A model generated the notes under the pieces. It saw only the letters and a list, made by a program, of their open reading frames with translations. It ran no database searches and was not told the origin of the DNA. A DNA stretch of 64,000 bases from assembly GCA_963922205.1 (NCBI GenBank), contig CAWUHX010000077.1, positions 1,054,001-1,118,000 of the forward strand, in the 5' to 3' direction. Numbering within the stretch: position 1 is the stretch's first letter; every line of letters starts with the position of its first letter. Below, one piece after another: positions 1-11,810 of this stretch. The stretch is from Romanomermis culicivorax (taxonomy: Eukaryota; Nematoda; Enoplea; Mermithida; Mermithidae). A program made the position numbers and the translations under genes.

Positions 1-1039
1 GACAAACGAGACACCGGTTACATTTCCGAGGACGAGTAAATTGAATTATCGCAAAACTGACAGTAAACATAACGTTTTATGCACATTTTCAGACTACGAA
101 GAATTTTGTTCCATTTTCGGGGTGAGCCATTCGACGACAACGAAGTAAGATTTTTTGAATATTCAAGAGATCAGGGTAATCAGTTGTTCCACTGTTTTGA
201 GAAGATTTAGTTTTGTTTTGATCAGCTTTCAAGAGTCGCTTGAATCCTGACGTTGGCGTACTTCTGAAATTCTCGTGTGTGTGTGATTCAATAGTTTCTT
301 AAAGTAGACTTTGCAATCTATACTGTGTTTGACGCCCAAAATGGGAAAAAGACAGTAAGGACCTGGGGCCAGTTTCGTCAAAGAGACTTAAGGGTCATTT
401 ATTCTTGCCTTTTTTGACGGAACGGAACTGAACCGATCGCCAATAGCTTGAAACGTTCAGCCTGAAAATCAACTTTCGATCGCAAAGGATAATTGCAATT
501 CTCTAGAAAATGACCGACGGTAACCTCCAACCGAACCGAACGGAAATTTTCCTTTCGTTCGGTAACGTTGTGTCGATTGCATTCCGTTCCGCCGAAAAAG
601 GCAAGTATAAATGACCCTTTAAGCTCCAGCTGAGCTGCAGCTTAAGCTGTAGCTTAGCTCCGTATGTTATATCATTGCCGTTAAGCTGCAGCTCAGCCAT
701 AGCTTCTCATGCACACAAAACATAACGAGAAAGTTAACCTGCAGCTGACTAGAGCTTGAGTCTCTTTGATGAAACCGGCCCCTGAAATATAAGTTTGATA
801 AAGTCAAAGACTATGTTGAAGACCAAATTTTGATGCGAATGAAAATTAATCATGATATACAAATTATGAAATCACGTCAGTGCTTTGATAATGGATATAA
901 TTTGATTCTTTTTATCCATGTATTCCAGTTAAAAGCCATGTATCAAGGAAAACCACCAATTTCCGAAGGTCAAGTGGACTATAAGGCCTTCGCCAAATTG
1001 ATAACGACCGGGGCCCAAGAAGAATTAGCTAACGCTTAG
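1..1039 (+). CDS. Myosin regulatory light chain, C-terminal three exons (gene cut by window start)
   Basis: Three exons join in frame: 1-35, 93-144 and 929-1039 (TAG stop), with GT-AG introns of 57 and 784 bases. The joined peptide is the C-terminal lobe of a muscle myosin regulatory light chain, the EF-hand subunit that wraps the myosin lever arm. The first exon carries an EF-hand loop reading DKRDTGYISEDE across the splice. Loop position 3 is Arg rather than Asp/Asn, so calcium binding here is doubtful, as is usual for this lobe. The last exon ends VDYKAFAKLITTGAQEELANA split over the VDYKAF core and ITTGAQEEL tail; this ending closely resembles what I know of nematode mlc-1/mlc-2 products. 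The start and the phosphorylatable N-terminus lie upstream of the window. The large intron holds a nested MITE pair. Confidence 0.88.
365..782. mobile_element. MITE in the light-chain intron, 24-bp terminal inverted repeats
   Basis: The left end GGGGCCAGTTTCGTCAAAGA and the reverse complement of the right end GGGGCCGGTTTCATCAAAGA match with two differences and continue as GACT. The interior after 620 is a cluster of AGCTGCAGCT-type palindromes that could fold into hairpins. No coding capacity. I could not define a target duplication. Confidence 0.75.
390..620. mobile_element. Second MITE nested in the first, TTAA-like target
   Basis: The ends are inverted copies: AGGGTCATTTATTCTTGCC on the left and GGCAAGTATAAATGACCCT on the right. 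They are bounded by TTAA on the left and TTTAA on the right. The inner arms (GACGGAACGG / CCGTTCCGCC) are also inverted. It interrupts the 365-782 element, so it is the younger insertion. A diverged relative lies at 2880-3077. Confidence 0.7.
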
Positions 1040-2879
1040 TGTGACTGCGTGACCCCAAATTTTCATTTTCGAGGAATTTTTTTTTGTTGAAAGACGAAAA
1101 TTTTCTACTTCTTGGTCAAAACTTTTTTTTCTAGTTTTTCGCGAAAAATATGTTGTTATTTTGTATGAAGCAATTATCTTTTATGTCTTTTTATGCGTTT
1201 TCGCGCCATAGTCCAAATTTCTTTTGTATATTTTTAGTTTTTTTTTAATTTTTCTCTAAAAAGGCCTGTCTTTAGCACAAAATAGCTTCATACACGCTAT
1301 ACATTCATTCGGTTAAAACAAAGTATGTATACTAATTAGCCGATTGGCGAACCTTTCGATCGTCAATAACACCGAAAAATATCCGCCCCGAGACGCCGGA
1401 GCTGGTGGCTTTCGAGAACATCCATTCCAATAGAAGAGAAAGAATGTGACAAATTTGAAACGATGATAATCGTACCTATATGCATTGATGCAATCATGTG
1501 TTTCAATAGCAAATGTCAGGTATACTGTAAGGAACGCGTTTTTACTACCACACCATATATGTCTAGAAATTCGCCAGCTTCGGAGTAAAGAACGTTTACT
1601 TTTACGTTTATTTAGATGCAAAGTTCTTCATGTATTTTTTCAAGTGCTTTTTTGATTTCGTTTAGACTTGTGCATGAAATTGCAAATATTCTTAGAACTT
1701 CATCTATGTTTTTCTCCAAACCGCGAAAATAAAGTCAGTGGCTTGTCTAATTTTAGGAGCAGGAATTTTGCTTTTTGGAAGCGGATTCATGAAATCTGAA
1801 AAAATATACTGATATGTAATCATGTCTTAGTTTACTTTTATAAATTTGGGAAATTGCTAGTGATGTCGTATTATGTGCTCGTATACCCTCGGCTACCTAG
1901 CTGCAGTTCTTGGGAGATCCAATCTGGTACGGCCCCTGACGCTAACCCGGTGCTAGATACAATCCTACTGCCGGTCACAGAGACTTGAGAAACAAAGATA
2001 TTTATTTTGGGAATGACAAAAGTGTGAATACAACTGTGAGCAAGTAATAAACGGAATACAAAGTGCCAAAAAGCGAACACAACACTGATTTCCTCCCTAA
2101 GTCGCTGACCCTTCTTTTTGTCCCTGTGCACAGAGCCCCAGGGACTTTCGGGTGTCTTAATCCACGACCTAAGCTGAAAGCCTGACAAAATAGTCTATCT
2201 ACCTGCTGAACAACCACTCACTCCTCTCCTCGATCAAGTTTGAACGTCGAAAATCTTCTCAGGTCGCAGGAGTTCCTCTAGACGAGTCCGCGACACGAAG
2301 TCGAAAATACACAATAAGACGAACAATAAATGCGTCCGCTATCCTTCCACAGTCGCCACGGGTCTTCTTCGAAGACGCAAAAGAGATGCGACCAGCTCAC
2401 AATAAGACGTAATAATAATAATAATGAAACAAACTGCAACGCGTCTAACATCGACTTGCCAGATGCATGCAAAACATTCACGTCACCATTTATGTATTTT
2501 TTGACCCAAAAATGTATATGACACAAAATGTTTTACTGGTTTGTTTGCCCAAGAATAAATGAAATCACTTTAACAACAAAGAAGCTTTAGAGAATAAAAG
2601 TGAGGTAGTTAGAGGACCAAAGGTCAGAGGAATTGACCCTCTGACAGTGATGATTATCAGCGGGAGAAGCCGTCTTCTGTACGTATAGTGTAAAGCTCCA
2701 AATTTGGTCAAATTAAACTCCATTCATTTTGAAATGATCGATGCAGCGAGGTCCCAGCCAAACTTTTATTCAAAATTATAGAAGGCTCGGTTGACTACAT
2801 TCAATAAAGTTTTCCTTCATGATACAGAGTCCTTGACGATCACTCCTTTCAATAATTTCAAGCTTTCCCTGATCTCAAG
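1040..2879. other. Intergenic stretch, no gene seen
   Basis: AT-rich sequence downstream of the light-chain stop. The part from about 1880 to 2420 is richer in GC and looks different from its surroundings, like a fragment of a dispersed repeat, but I found no ends or partner copy for it. The reading frames here are short and lack splice or composition support. Confidence 0.4.
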
Positions 2880-3077
2880 TAAAGGATATTTATACTTGCC
2901 TTTTCCGACTAAACGGATCGTCAACAGCTTGGAATGTTTAGCCTGAAAATCCACTTTCGGTCGGAAAGTATATTGCAACTTTGCGGAAAACGACCGACGG
3001 TAACCTCCAACCCGTCGATTACGTTCCGTTCCGAACCTACGTTCCGTCGGAAAAAGCAGTACAAATGGCCCTTAGGC
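2880..3077. mobile_element. MITE related to the 390-620 element
   Basis: It shares with 390-620 the left end (ATTTATACTTGCCTTTTCCG), the internal block around ACGACCGACGGTAACCTCCAA, and the right end (AAAAAGCAGTACAAATGGCCC). Its ends lie next to TAA/TTA. It is shorter and diverged. Confidence 0.65.
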
Positions 3078-3355
3078 TGCGTTTCCGAGTGCCGACCGCT
3101 GCATCATTTCAAAAAAGAATGGAGTGTAGTATTTTGCTTTAAATTAATAGTGGATGTTTTTTCCTCCGAAAGTCATATAAACTAACACCTCTTCACCATA
3201 CATGCATTGCATAGAAATTCTGCTGGGGCTCAGCCGCCAGGACAGGGAGTGGAATAGAAATTTTTTCGCTCTTGATAATGAAACGAAAGGTCTTCTAACA
3301 TCAAGCAGCATATTCTTCACCCTATATTAGTCATATATGTGAAATTATTTACTTA

Positions 3356-3598
3356 TAGTCTGTTTTTCTTGAAAAGCTTCTAAATAATCGAAGTGGAAAG
3401 CAAGTAGTATTTCAGATTTGCACGATTTGCTGATGAACAATATATCGTATAGTACTGGAACCTTGTGAGCACACTGATCTAACCTGCAATTTTTCGAATA
3501 AAAAATTTTACAGAAAGAGCTCTTACGTAAACGATTGTGACGACAGGACTTATTTGTGTCACTTTTCTATTGGGAAGCATTTTATGGAAAACAGACTA
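3356..3598. mobile_element. Small TA-flanked MITE (mariner-like)
   Basis: The ends are TAGTCTGTTTTTC and GGAAAACAGACTA, inverted, each bordered by TA (3354-3355 and 3599-3600). Length is 243 bases, with no coding content. TA duplication and this size fit a non-autonomous Tc1/mariner derivative; the family assignment is inference. Confidence 0.6.
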
Positions 3599-4623
3599 TA
3601 GACAGCATAACTTGATGTTTTAATGTTACTTCTTTGGAATCAAGTAAGCTTTGTTTTGAAAATTGTTGAACTACAGCATCATTTCGATTTTTATGACGAC
3701 TTCATCTTCTCTCTTGCTTATTTTCCTTCGTCATCTTCTCAATTATTGCCGGGAGGGTCAAATCTGCTGGGGATCAAACCACACCAACGTGCATGTATGC
3801 TCTTCACCGTCGGAGTTGCATTTGAAGAAAGCTTCCATGTTGAACACTGCAACTCAGAACAGACAGTATGCAACAATGTTTGAAAATTCGATTATAAGTA
3901 CAGTAAACCACCGTTGAGTGGGCTATCAGCCAAATTCTTACGAGTTGTAAACGTACGTTTTTAAAAAAAGTGCCAGGAATCTTGACTTGTATGAGGGATG
4001 AGAGGCCGAACCCCGATGGATCCGAACTTAGCCGAAACACCAAAATTTCTATTCCGTGTATTCAGGATATATACAATTGATGATTTATGTATGGGAAACG
4101 TATCGATAGAACCTTTTAAAAAATTGGAATTTCACATACATAACTATGCTAGTTGGGATGCGGCGTTAAGGATGGATTAGAAATCAAGGTATATTTGGAA
4201 GTTAATAAGTCCTCTGTGCACTGTAGTCAACCATATAATGAATTTTTTGGTGAAAGTGCTATTTATTCATTTGGGTAATTCTCTGTTCAGTCAACAAAAG
4301 TGATATTATAGTCGTTTGAAAACGGATATTTGGATTCAAATGGATATGACCGAAATTAAAAATCAAGATATAAGGGTGAGCGATAGGCCTATTTTTCAGC
4401 ACAGGCCCGCGTTTTTCTTTGCGAAAACATGGTTTTTGGCCAGCCTTTATTGCGCGGACGATTTTCGGGCAAGTTAGCACAAGAAGGCAAAAATATTTGG
4501 GCTAAATTTTATAAGCGGGTTCCCACCCTTCAGCCTAATTACTGTATATTTGTTGTTTGTTAATTTTGAGCATGGATTTCTGTGACTAGTGAGTAGACAT
4601 TTATTTTTCCTTTAAAATTTTCC

Positions 4624-4641
4624 TTAGGCTTAGGCTTAGGG
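4624..4641 (+). repeat. Short interstitial TTAGGC-like tract
   Basis: Three consecutive CTTAGG units (equivalent to TTAGGC, the nematode telomere unit) end in TTAGGG. It is far too short to be a telomere and may be chance or a repair scar; it is a weak taxonomic hint. Confidence 0.4.
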
Positions 4642-4777
4642 TACAGCCCTGTTGGGGCTCTTCTGAATGAAGTTGTTATTTAAAATAGTATCAAGGATTT
4701 TAAAGGAATATAGTGTTAATATTTTCTGGTGAATGAAATTGTGTAGTGGTAAACGCATCAAGGCTATAGGCTGGTGG

Positions 4778-4997
4778 CATACCTGTATCTGGGGGATCCC
4801 CCCAACTTGGCCAACCCAGTACCCAAAATCATCCAACCCCCCAACCCCCCCCAGTTTGGAAAAAATTAAAAAAAATTTGCAAAAAAGTGTATGTTTTTTG
4901 GCCTTTTTGGGAAAAATTTCGACTTTTTTCTACCCCCCTCCCCCAAAATTTCGGATTTACCCCCCCCCCCCAACTGGTCGGAGGTCCTACAGGTATG
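4778..4997. mobile_element. MITE family A, copy 1, with 8-bp target duplication
   Basis: Termini are CATACCTGTA and TACAGGTATG, inverted. The 8-base word GCTGGTGG occurs at 4770-4777 and again directly after the right end. The interior has C-rich arms around an AT-rich core. Other copies: 5351-5578, 39931-40149, and a right-end fragment at about 42325-42385. The duplication length points to the hAT superfamily. Confidence 0.75.
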
Positions 4998-5350
4998 GCT
5001 GGTGGACCAGGTTCGATTCTTGAAGTAGGTTGGATTTTCCCGTAGTGACAAGGAGTACGTGACATGTGTGCAGATTTTATGCAAATGAGTTCCTAAATGC
5101 CATGAGCCCCTGGATTTTCGAACTGATCTGTATAGCTGGCATCTTGAGGAGTCCGAAAATGCCAGTTTGGGCCATAATTGGGAAGGGAACCGACTTGTAA
5201 AAAAATTCCAATATTTGTGCCAAATAGCCCAATGAATTTTCTCGTTGAAAACATACTGAAAACTGATAAAAAGTTTTTAGCCAAAAATTTGCTGAAGTAT
5301 TAATTGAAATTCTACAGTACAGTTTTTTCGCCAAATCGGTGCGCAATGGG

Positions 5351-5578
5351 CGTACCTGTAATTAGGGTGATTTGGGGGACTCCCAACTTGGTCAAACCCT
5401 ACACCCATATGGCCGAACCCCTCCACTCGGAAAATTTGGAAAAAATTAGTTTTTTAGTTTTTTTGGAAAATTTACGAAATTTTCGGTTTTTTTACTTTTC
5501 TTGGGATCTTCCGTGACCCCCACTCCAAAATTTTGGGTGTATCTCCCATCAACTAGTCGGACCTCCTTCAGGTATGTA
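5351..5578. mobile_element. MITE family A, copy 2
   Basis: Same plan as copy 1: TACCTGTAATTAGGG left end, ACTCCCAACTTGGTC block, T-rich core, and CTAGTCGGACCTCCTTCAGGTATG right end. The flanks show no clear duplication, so it is older or its boundary is shifted. Confidence 0.65.
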
Positions 5579-8500
5579 CCTGTGGTAGGTGTAAACCTCA
5601 AATTGATGGAGCGGGGGTACCAAAAAATCCCGAAAAAATAATTTTCCCAAAACATGCCGAAAAGGATACATTTTTCCAAATTTTTCGAGTTGGGGGTCCT
5701 ACAGTGTTTTTTTGTGAGCAAACATGGTTTTTGGCACAAAAAATTTGGAATGGTACAAAATTTTCGACTGGTCTAGCACTAAATTGCCTTCATTTTTAGA
5801 CGTTTTGGGGACAGAAAACTAAAATTTCTTCCGAGTCAATGAATATAGGTAATATTTCCATTTACCATTGGCCCGAACGCGATCGAATTTTCTTCGAATA
5901 GTAATTGTATCGTCGCGGCAAACTTTATAGGTTGTCAGTCAATGACTGATAATGAAGAGAAATTCTGAATTTTCTCTGTTCGTTCAATCGGATTCTGTTT
6001 TGAAACTAAAATCCTTGTTTTTTGCATTTCATTGATTAAAGTAAAAAGGTCGATATTGTTGGTACAATGTTTCGAATTTACCCAATTTTCGACTGAATTC
6101 CCTTGGGGAGTCTTTACATCGTTGTTAGAAATATATTCGCAGTCGAAAATTGGATTGAAATATGAACTTCCTAAAGAATTCTATAGTTACTTAAACTCGT
6201 ACAGCATTTCATTACTTTTTAAGTCGTAAACCGTTCACTAGCACAGTTTTCTATTATCTCACCAAGTGATGTGGTTAGCTGAAAAAAGGTTGAGCACAAT
6301 TTTTACAAAAAATTAACGCGTCAAACGTAGCTTTAATTGGGTAACTTTTCGCCTAAAACATTACGGCAAGTTTCAGTATGTTTCTAGTAGAAACATTTTT
6401 TTGTGCCATTGGCACTTTTTTTGGCCTCTTTTGCCGATTGACACAAATGTCCGTGCACAAAAAACGCCGGGGTTCCATTTTTTTGCATTCACCAACAAAA
6501 TTTCAGACTGTGCAACCGAATTTTTTCTACCAAGTTTCATAGTGCAACTTGAAGCCTGATTGCATTTTTATGCGTTATAAAATGTGTTAAAAATATGAAA
6601 AATATTTAGGCGTCATAAAAATTATAAAATGCGTTATAAAATAAAATCTTCTTGAAGTCTTTAGAAATTTTTCAATAGTGTGAACAAAAAAATTTTTTCA
6701 TTTCGTAAACAATCAAAACATTATTGCTCGAGACAGTGACAGAAGATTTTGCCGGTTGAAAAATCCGAATGTTTAGCTCCTCGTCTGATTTTTTAAATTC
6801 AACTGCATGCTTGCAATATGATTTTTTTGTTCTGTCCGAGTATAGAGAATGATTGAATTGACCAAAAAATCAGACTTTTTATCCGAGAGATGAATGTTGA
6901 AAAGATTCATTCTCTAGCAGAGTATCAAAATGCAAAAAAAATCGACGCTTCGCGCGGGAATTACCTTTATCATTTTGCTGTTTTTCCCCGAATAAAACAT
7001 CGTTGACTTCGAGCTAATTTTACCGCTGGTTAGCTTATTGAATACATCAACTCAATACAAATTCTGAAACTTTTAAAAATCAAACAATTTCAAAATTCGG
7101 TATGACCTCTTCTTAGAAGTTCAGCCATTGCAAATAACAGATTTTAGAATTGGTTTCAAATTACAGACCCTTTAAGACGATATCCAAATTTTTCATCAAG
7201 GTTTCTTTTGAATAACGTTCTGGACCAGTTCCATTATCTTGTTTCTTCTCACTAAATCTTCTAATTGTTTCAACTTTTCAGCAAAGCTTTTTTTGGTAGT
7301 AAAGGTCTCCCCGGCTTCCCTTGCTTCATAAAATGCAGCCTCCTGAATGCGATCTACCAGGCGAACTTTTTTTTTTTATCAAAACTCATTTTCAAAACAA
7401 TCCAATTAATGAAGTTGAAGTCAGTCAATTGTTATCATGAATCATGAGTTGTAAAAAATTAGCATTTTTGTAAAATGGTTTAAGGCATTGAACGCAGAAT
7501 TGAATTCCCTAGAAGACTTATATTCGGTTTTTGATATCCAACTGTGAAGCGCTTCCGCAGAACGACTTAAGCATTTCGTTTCACTCTGGATGTGCTGAAA
7601 ATTTTGTGTTTAGCCTCTTACGAGTTATACGTACATTACATATTGTATATTTCGCTTTATTTGTAATTTCATTTCTTGAATCTTCTCTTTTCATAGGGTA
7701 TGTTCTCCTTTTACTTTTTTCTTCCTTTCTTCACTCATCGTTCCTTTCTTTTTATGTTCCTTTTCACACTATACGGTGTTGCTTGCCTTTCTTTTATTTT
7801 TCCCACTCTGTATTGATTTTGTTTAGTCGGGATTTCCAATAGCACAAAGTGATGACTTTTCAGTAAGATTAATACTTCTAGTCGAGTCTAAGATGATAGA
7901 GGGGGCCTCCAATAACTCTTTACGTTACCGTTTTTTGTTGTACTAAACATTCTACAAAAATTGAAACGGTTAAGATTTTGGCACGAAATAAAGGTATTTT
8001 ATACCGAATTCTATCAACAAAAAAATAAAATTTTATAAATCGCGTCAGTGGAATAAGAAAACTGTTGGGCAAAACGGTTTACAATTCTCAAAAAGATAGA
8101 ATGCCATAAGAAGAATTTTTTCATCAATTTTTGTTCGAAAAATTGTTCCAACAATGTCAATTTTACCATTTGAACCAAATACCAAAAAAAAGATTTCAGT
8201 TCTCAATCCCACTCAAAGTGAACATACGAAGTTCAGAATTTCTATTCATTAATCGGCCTATAACCTATAAATTCGCTGCGATAATACTAATGTAATTTTC
8301 GACGAAAATTTTTTCACGTTTGGCCAAATATGAGTAAGTTAACACTATGTTCATCGATACGATGCGCACCGAGAAAATTTGACGTTTTCAGGCTTTAGGC
8401 CTTTTGATCAGTCAAAAAATTATACCATGTATTTGGCACAAACGCCCAAAATTTTTTTGCCACTCCTAATTTTTTATGCCAAAAAAACTGTTTTTGGCAC

Positions 8501-9482
8501 AAAATTCTTGTAATGAAAGTTTTTTGAGCGGTTGAAAGTTGAATTCCTCTGTTTTTCGGGTAGTTTAGCAGCTGATCAGGTAAAATTATTAGCCACTTTT
8601 ATTTTGTCCCAACGCGCGCTACATATCTTTTGTCGCTGCAAATTTGAGTTGGCACTGTTAAATGAATATGGGTTCTAAACTTTTCGGTTCTTTGACCTTT
8701 GACCGGCAACTGAAATTCTAATTTTTTTTTATTTTTGACTGAAATAAAAAAAATTGACTTTTTTGATTAATACAACTTTCACCTTTGTCTTTATCAGAAG
8801 TACCCAATTCTACTTCATGGATATCTTCTTTATTTACATGTCTATTGAAAATAAATTCGTGATGGAAAATGAAAGGAAAATAGAAACTTCACGAAAAATC
8901 CTCGAAAGATCATCGAATTTTTTAAACATTCCATATGAATGTCAATTTACCTTATTGCCGTGAATGAATGATAAATAGAATAGGGACGAATTTTACACAT
9001 ATTTAGTATATAACATCACTTTTACTTTTTATCAAATTAAGTGAATAAAAAACTTTATTTGAAAATATCGTGAAAATCCGAATTATTCGATTGCGATGAG
9101 TATGAAATCATTCATTTTCTGCATTTCTTCATTGTTTTATTCAATACCAATATTATTCAGCTAAAATCCAGAACAAGAATATTAAAAAATTATACATTTC
9201 CCATTGTTTTTTCTGCACAATGCAGACTTTTTAGACTTCGTGCAGATTTTTTTTTTGTGATTTCTGCACTGGTGCAGAATTTTCTGAGTCATGTGTTTGA
9301 TCACATATATTGTTCTATAATTTGTCAGTCATTGATTCTGAACTATTAAAATCAATTATTTTTCTTATTTTAAGACTTTAAAATGTCTAGTTGAAAAAAG
9401 TATAAATTTGTTCAAATTTCCCATTGAATTATACATTTAATTTGCTTTTTTCCTGCATTCACTGTTATTGTGTTGTAACAGG
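5579..9482. other. AT-rich intergenic DNA, no gene recognised
   Basis: No splice-supported coding exon was found. There are scattered inverted words (for example AGAGAATGATTGAA near 6845 with TTCATTCTCT near 6905) and repeated TTTTTGGCACAAA motifs near 5720 and 8495 that suggest old repeat fragments. The missing 5' exon of the NDRG-like gene could lie here or further right, but I could not identify it. Confidence 0.4.
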
Positions 9483-9779
9483 CACTGTTTTCCCCCCAAG
9501 ATCGAGCTTTTTGAGGAAAAAATCAGAAAAGAGAAAAAAAGTTTTGGGCTCTTTCCCCATTTGAGGAAGAAAATTTTGGGGATCGGATACAGAAAAGATG
9601 CATTTTGGTGCATTTTAGAAGGTCATAATTTCAAAATTTTCCGGCGCGAACTTAAATAATAATTATTATGCATTATCTAGTCCAGGCGCGTCATTTAGTA
9701 TGTCTACCTTCATTTTATCACTTAATCTATAATAGTTTTCATCATCTTAAACGTACTATCTCACGTTTTATCTCACGTA

Positions 9780-10728
9780 CCGTCATATGTGGTAACTTGG
9801 GACGATTTGTAAAAGTTTTTTGGATGTTTACTGTATTCGTAATACTTTGTTTAGAAGTTTAAGGAATAAACTTTCATATTTGTAAACATGTTATGTTCTG
9901 ATTATACATGTTTTACTATACATATTGCTTTATGTCGGTTTTTAGTCATGCTTTCATATGAGCTAGTCAGTTTTTTGATTTTTAAGGGTTACAAACTTCA
10001 TTGTGTCGCGCATGAACCAAGAATGTCTCAGACTTGAAAATTTGGAAAGTTAGTGTCCTCTAGGTCGTCTACGACTCCCCAAAAACTTAAGCTTCAAAAG
10101 TTCATGTGGGGGTCATGGCAATGGTGTTTCATGTTACCCCATGAAGTTTGGGGTAAACGGGGTAACTTGGAACAACAAATTTTTTCCTTTCAAATTTATT
10201 TTTAAGGCTTTTTTTAATGGCGCGACATCCTAAAAAGAAATTAGGAGCACGCACTTACAAAAATTATTCTGCTGACACATTGCAGGAGGCCTTGGACGCC
10301 ATTCAAAGTGGAATGTCCTACCGCGACGCCGAGCTAACCTATAAAATCGGCATTTTCTTGTCACTTATCCATCTCGGCTGATTTTTCGTGCCATTATTTC
10401 GTTTTTCATTTAGTTCAACGTAAAAAGCTTTTTTTTAAACCTCAGTAGTGTTACAAGTTACCCCAGGAACGTCAAACTTGCAAAATTGTAGAGAAAATCC
10501 TAGGTGTTCCAAGTTTCCCCATACTGGGGTAACTTGGAACACTCTGCAAGTTTTAAAAAAACTGAACCCCCAGTAGAAATCAATCTACCAGGGCTCAGTA
10601 CTAGATAATCTAGTCATCTAGCTATCATCTGAAACAAAAAACACCTGGTTTGGTCAAATTTTAGAGGAGTTATACGAATTCTCCTGAAATCAATTATTTC
10701 TAACGTTCCAAGTTACCCCGGATGACGG
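9780..10728 (+). mobile_element. pogo/Tc1-mariner type element, TA target
   Basis: Termini are CCGTCATATGTGGTAACTTG and, inverted, CCGTCATCCGGGGTAACTTG, each bordered by TA (9778-9779 and 10729-10730). GGTAACTTGGAAC and its complement recur inside. The element carries the start of a pogo-like transposase (10217-10381) but is only 949 bases, so it is internally deleted and non-autonomous. Confidence 0.75.
10217..10381 (+). pseudogene. pogo-type transposase N-terminus (psq/CENP-B-like HTH), truncated
   Basis: A 54-residue frame opens with a basic stretch ([10 protein letters not shown]). It continues with [19 protein letters not shown] and RDAELTYKI, the pattern of the first helix-turn-helix of pogo/Tigger/CENP-B proteins (Y..e.L..Al.ai..G.s...A...y.i). 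In intact family members this domain binds the terminal inverted repeats and is followed by a second HTH and a DDE nuclease; neither is present. The frame stops shortly after the HTH at TGA 10379-10381. It sits centrally in the TA-flanked element, so it is a relic of that element and not a host gene. HTH call is from pattern only. Confidence 0.65.
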
Positions 10729-11589
10729 TAGTAATCTTCAATATTTTATATTGATATTTAATGAAGATTCACATTTTTTGAGAAAGATCAAAACGTCAAA
10801 TCTAAACTTTTTGAAGCGATTATTCCTTTACTAACGTGAAATCAATTCAAAAGCTTCATAGAAGTAGTTTTTGGAAATTTTTACTCTACTTACTAATATC
10901 TTTTCGGTCAAATTCATGAGACTTTACGAATAAATTACTGGTTGAAAAATTTTTCAAATAATAAAATTCTAGAAATTACGGCTTTTGAACACAAAATTCG
11001 AATCTAATTCTTGGAATAAATGACCGGAAAGTTTATTTTCCTGCGTCGCAGAATGTCATTACCCAAAAAAATTCGCACCGGAAAGCTTCGCGCCGGAAGT
11101 ATTACTGTTTTTTTGGCTCTCACTTGTCATAATAGAGGGATAGGGGACTTAACCGTCGATTTCTCATGTAACTCAAAGTCATTATGCTTTCGGATAGTTT
11201 GCTGGAAAATTTGTTCCACAATGCCTGTAGATAAGACTTCGATCAAACTTGAAAATTTCAATTTTTTTTCTCAATTTTAATGAATTAACCGCTATTAAAA
11301 ACACCAGAAGGCTTGAAAAAGCTCAAAAACTCATAAATAAAGCGTTTATGAGAAAACGACTTCGGGAAAATTGGAAAAAAAATTTTGACCCCTTTCCCAT
11401 TTGGGGAAAAAGCCCGAGGGGAAAAACAGTGGTAACTGGAGAAAACCGCAGTGCAGAAACTTTTTTTTGCTTTTCTGCACTGTGCAGAAAGCCGGGTGCA
11501 GAAAAAACACTAACGTTTCCCCACATTTCGGAACATAAATGTAACGGAGCTTCAATGTTCGCGTGGGAATAAAGCGACCTTTTTGTGGG

Positions 11590-11810
11590 TAGGGTCATCG
11601 ATTACCCACAATTTTAAGGGTGTCGTTGAAGAAAAAACTATTCTCACCTATAAAGCTAAAAAAAGCTTAAAAATTAGTGATTTTTGTCTAAAAGCAATAA
11701 AAATATGTATTTGTCGCGCGAAGCGCCAAACAAATTGGCATTTTCGACCGTTTTTTGTTTAAAAGGACCATTTTCTACCTAAAATTGGCGGAACTGCCGC
11801 ACTCAAAGGG
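11590..11810 (-). repeat. Old fragment of MITE family B
   Basis: Blocks such as GTCGCGCGAAGCGCCAAACA and CATTTTCGACCGTTTTTTGT match the core of family B in reverse orientation. The ends are lost. Confidence 0.5.

Larger units (their letters stand above)
9483..11431. mobile_element. hAT-like element, CACTGTTTTYCCCC ends, carrying a pogo-type insert
   Basis: Left end CACTGTTTTCCCCCCAAG and right end (as reverse complement) CACTGTTTTTCCCCTCGGG are inverted. The 8-base flanks are GTAACAGG and GTAACTGG, a 7/8 match. About half of the 1.95 kb is a later insertion (9780-10728). The right-hand interior, about 10735-11000, is shared in reverse orientation with 36120-36420. No transposase of its own was seen. 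Confidence 0.65.

Noticed and set aside
2278-2305. CTAGACGAGTCCGCGACACGAAG, resembling a hammerhead ribozyme core
   Set aside because: The core CUGANGA is disrupted, the stem II pairing is poor, and no closing stems were found.
3998-4180. 60-residue frame with fairly mixed composition
   Set aside because: No acceptor/donor pair or family resemblance; considered as the missing NDRG 5' exon and dismissed because the residues do not fit the family.
4624-4641. TTAGGC tract as evidence of a chromosome end or fusion
   Set aside because: Only three units; sequence on both sides is ordinary and repeats continue past it.
7531-7842. 103-residue hydrophobic frame
   Set aside because: Phe/Ser/Leu-rich product of T-rich DNA, with no splice context or homology; chance frame.
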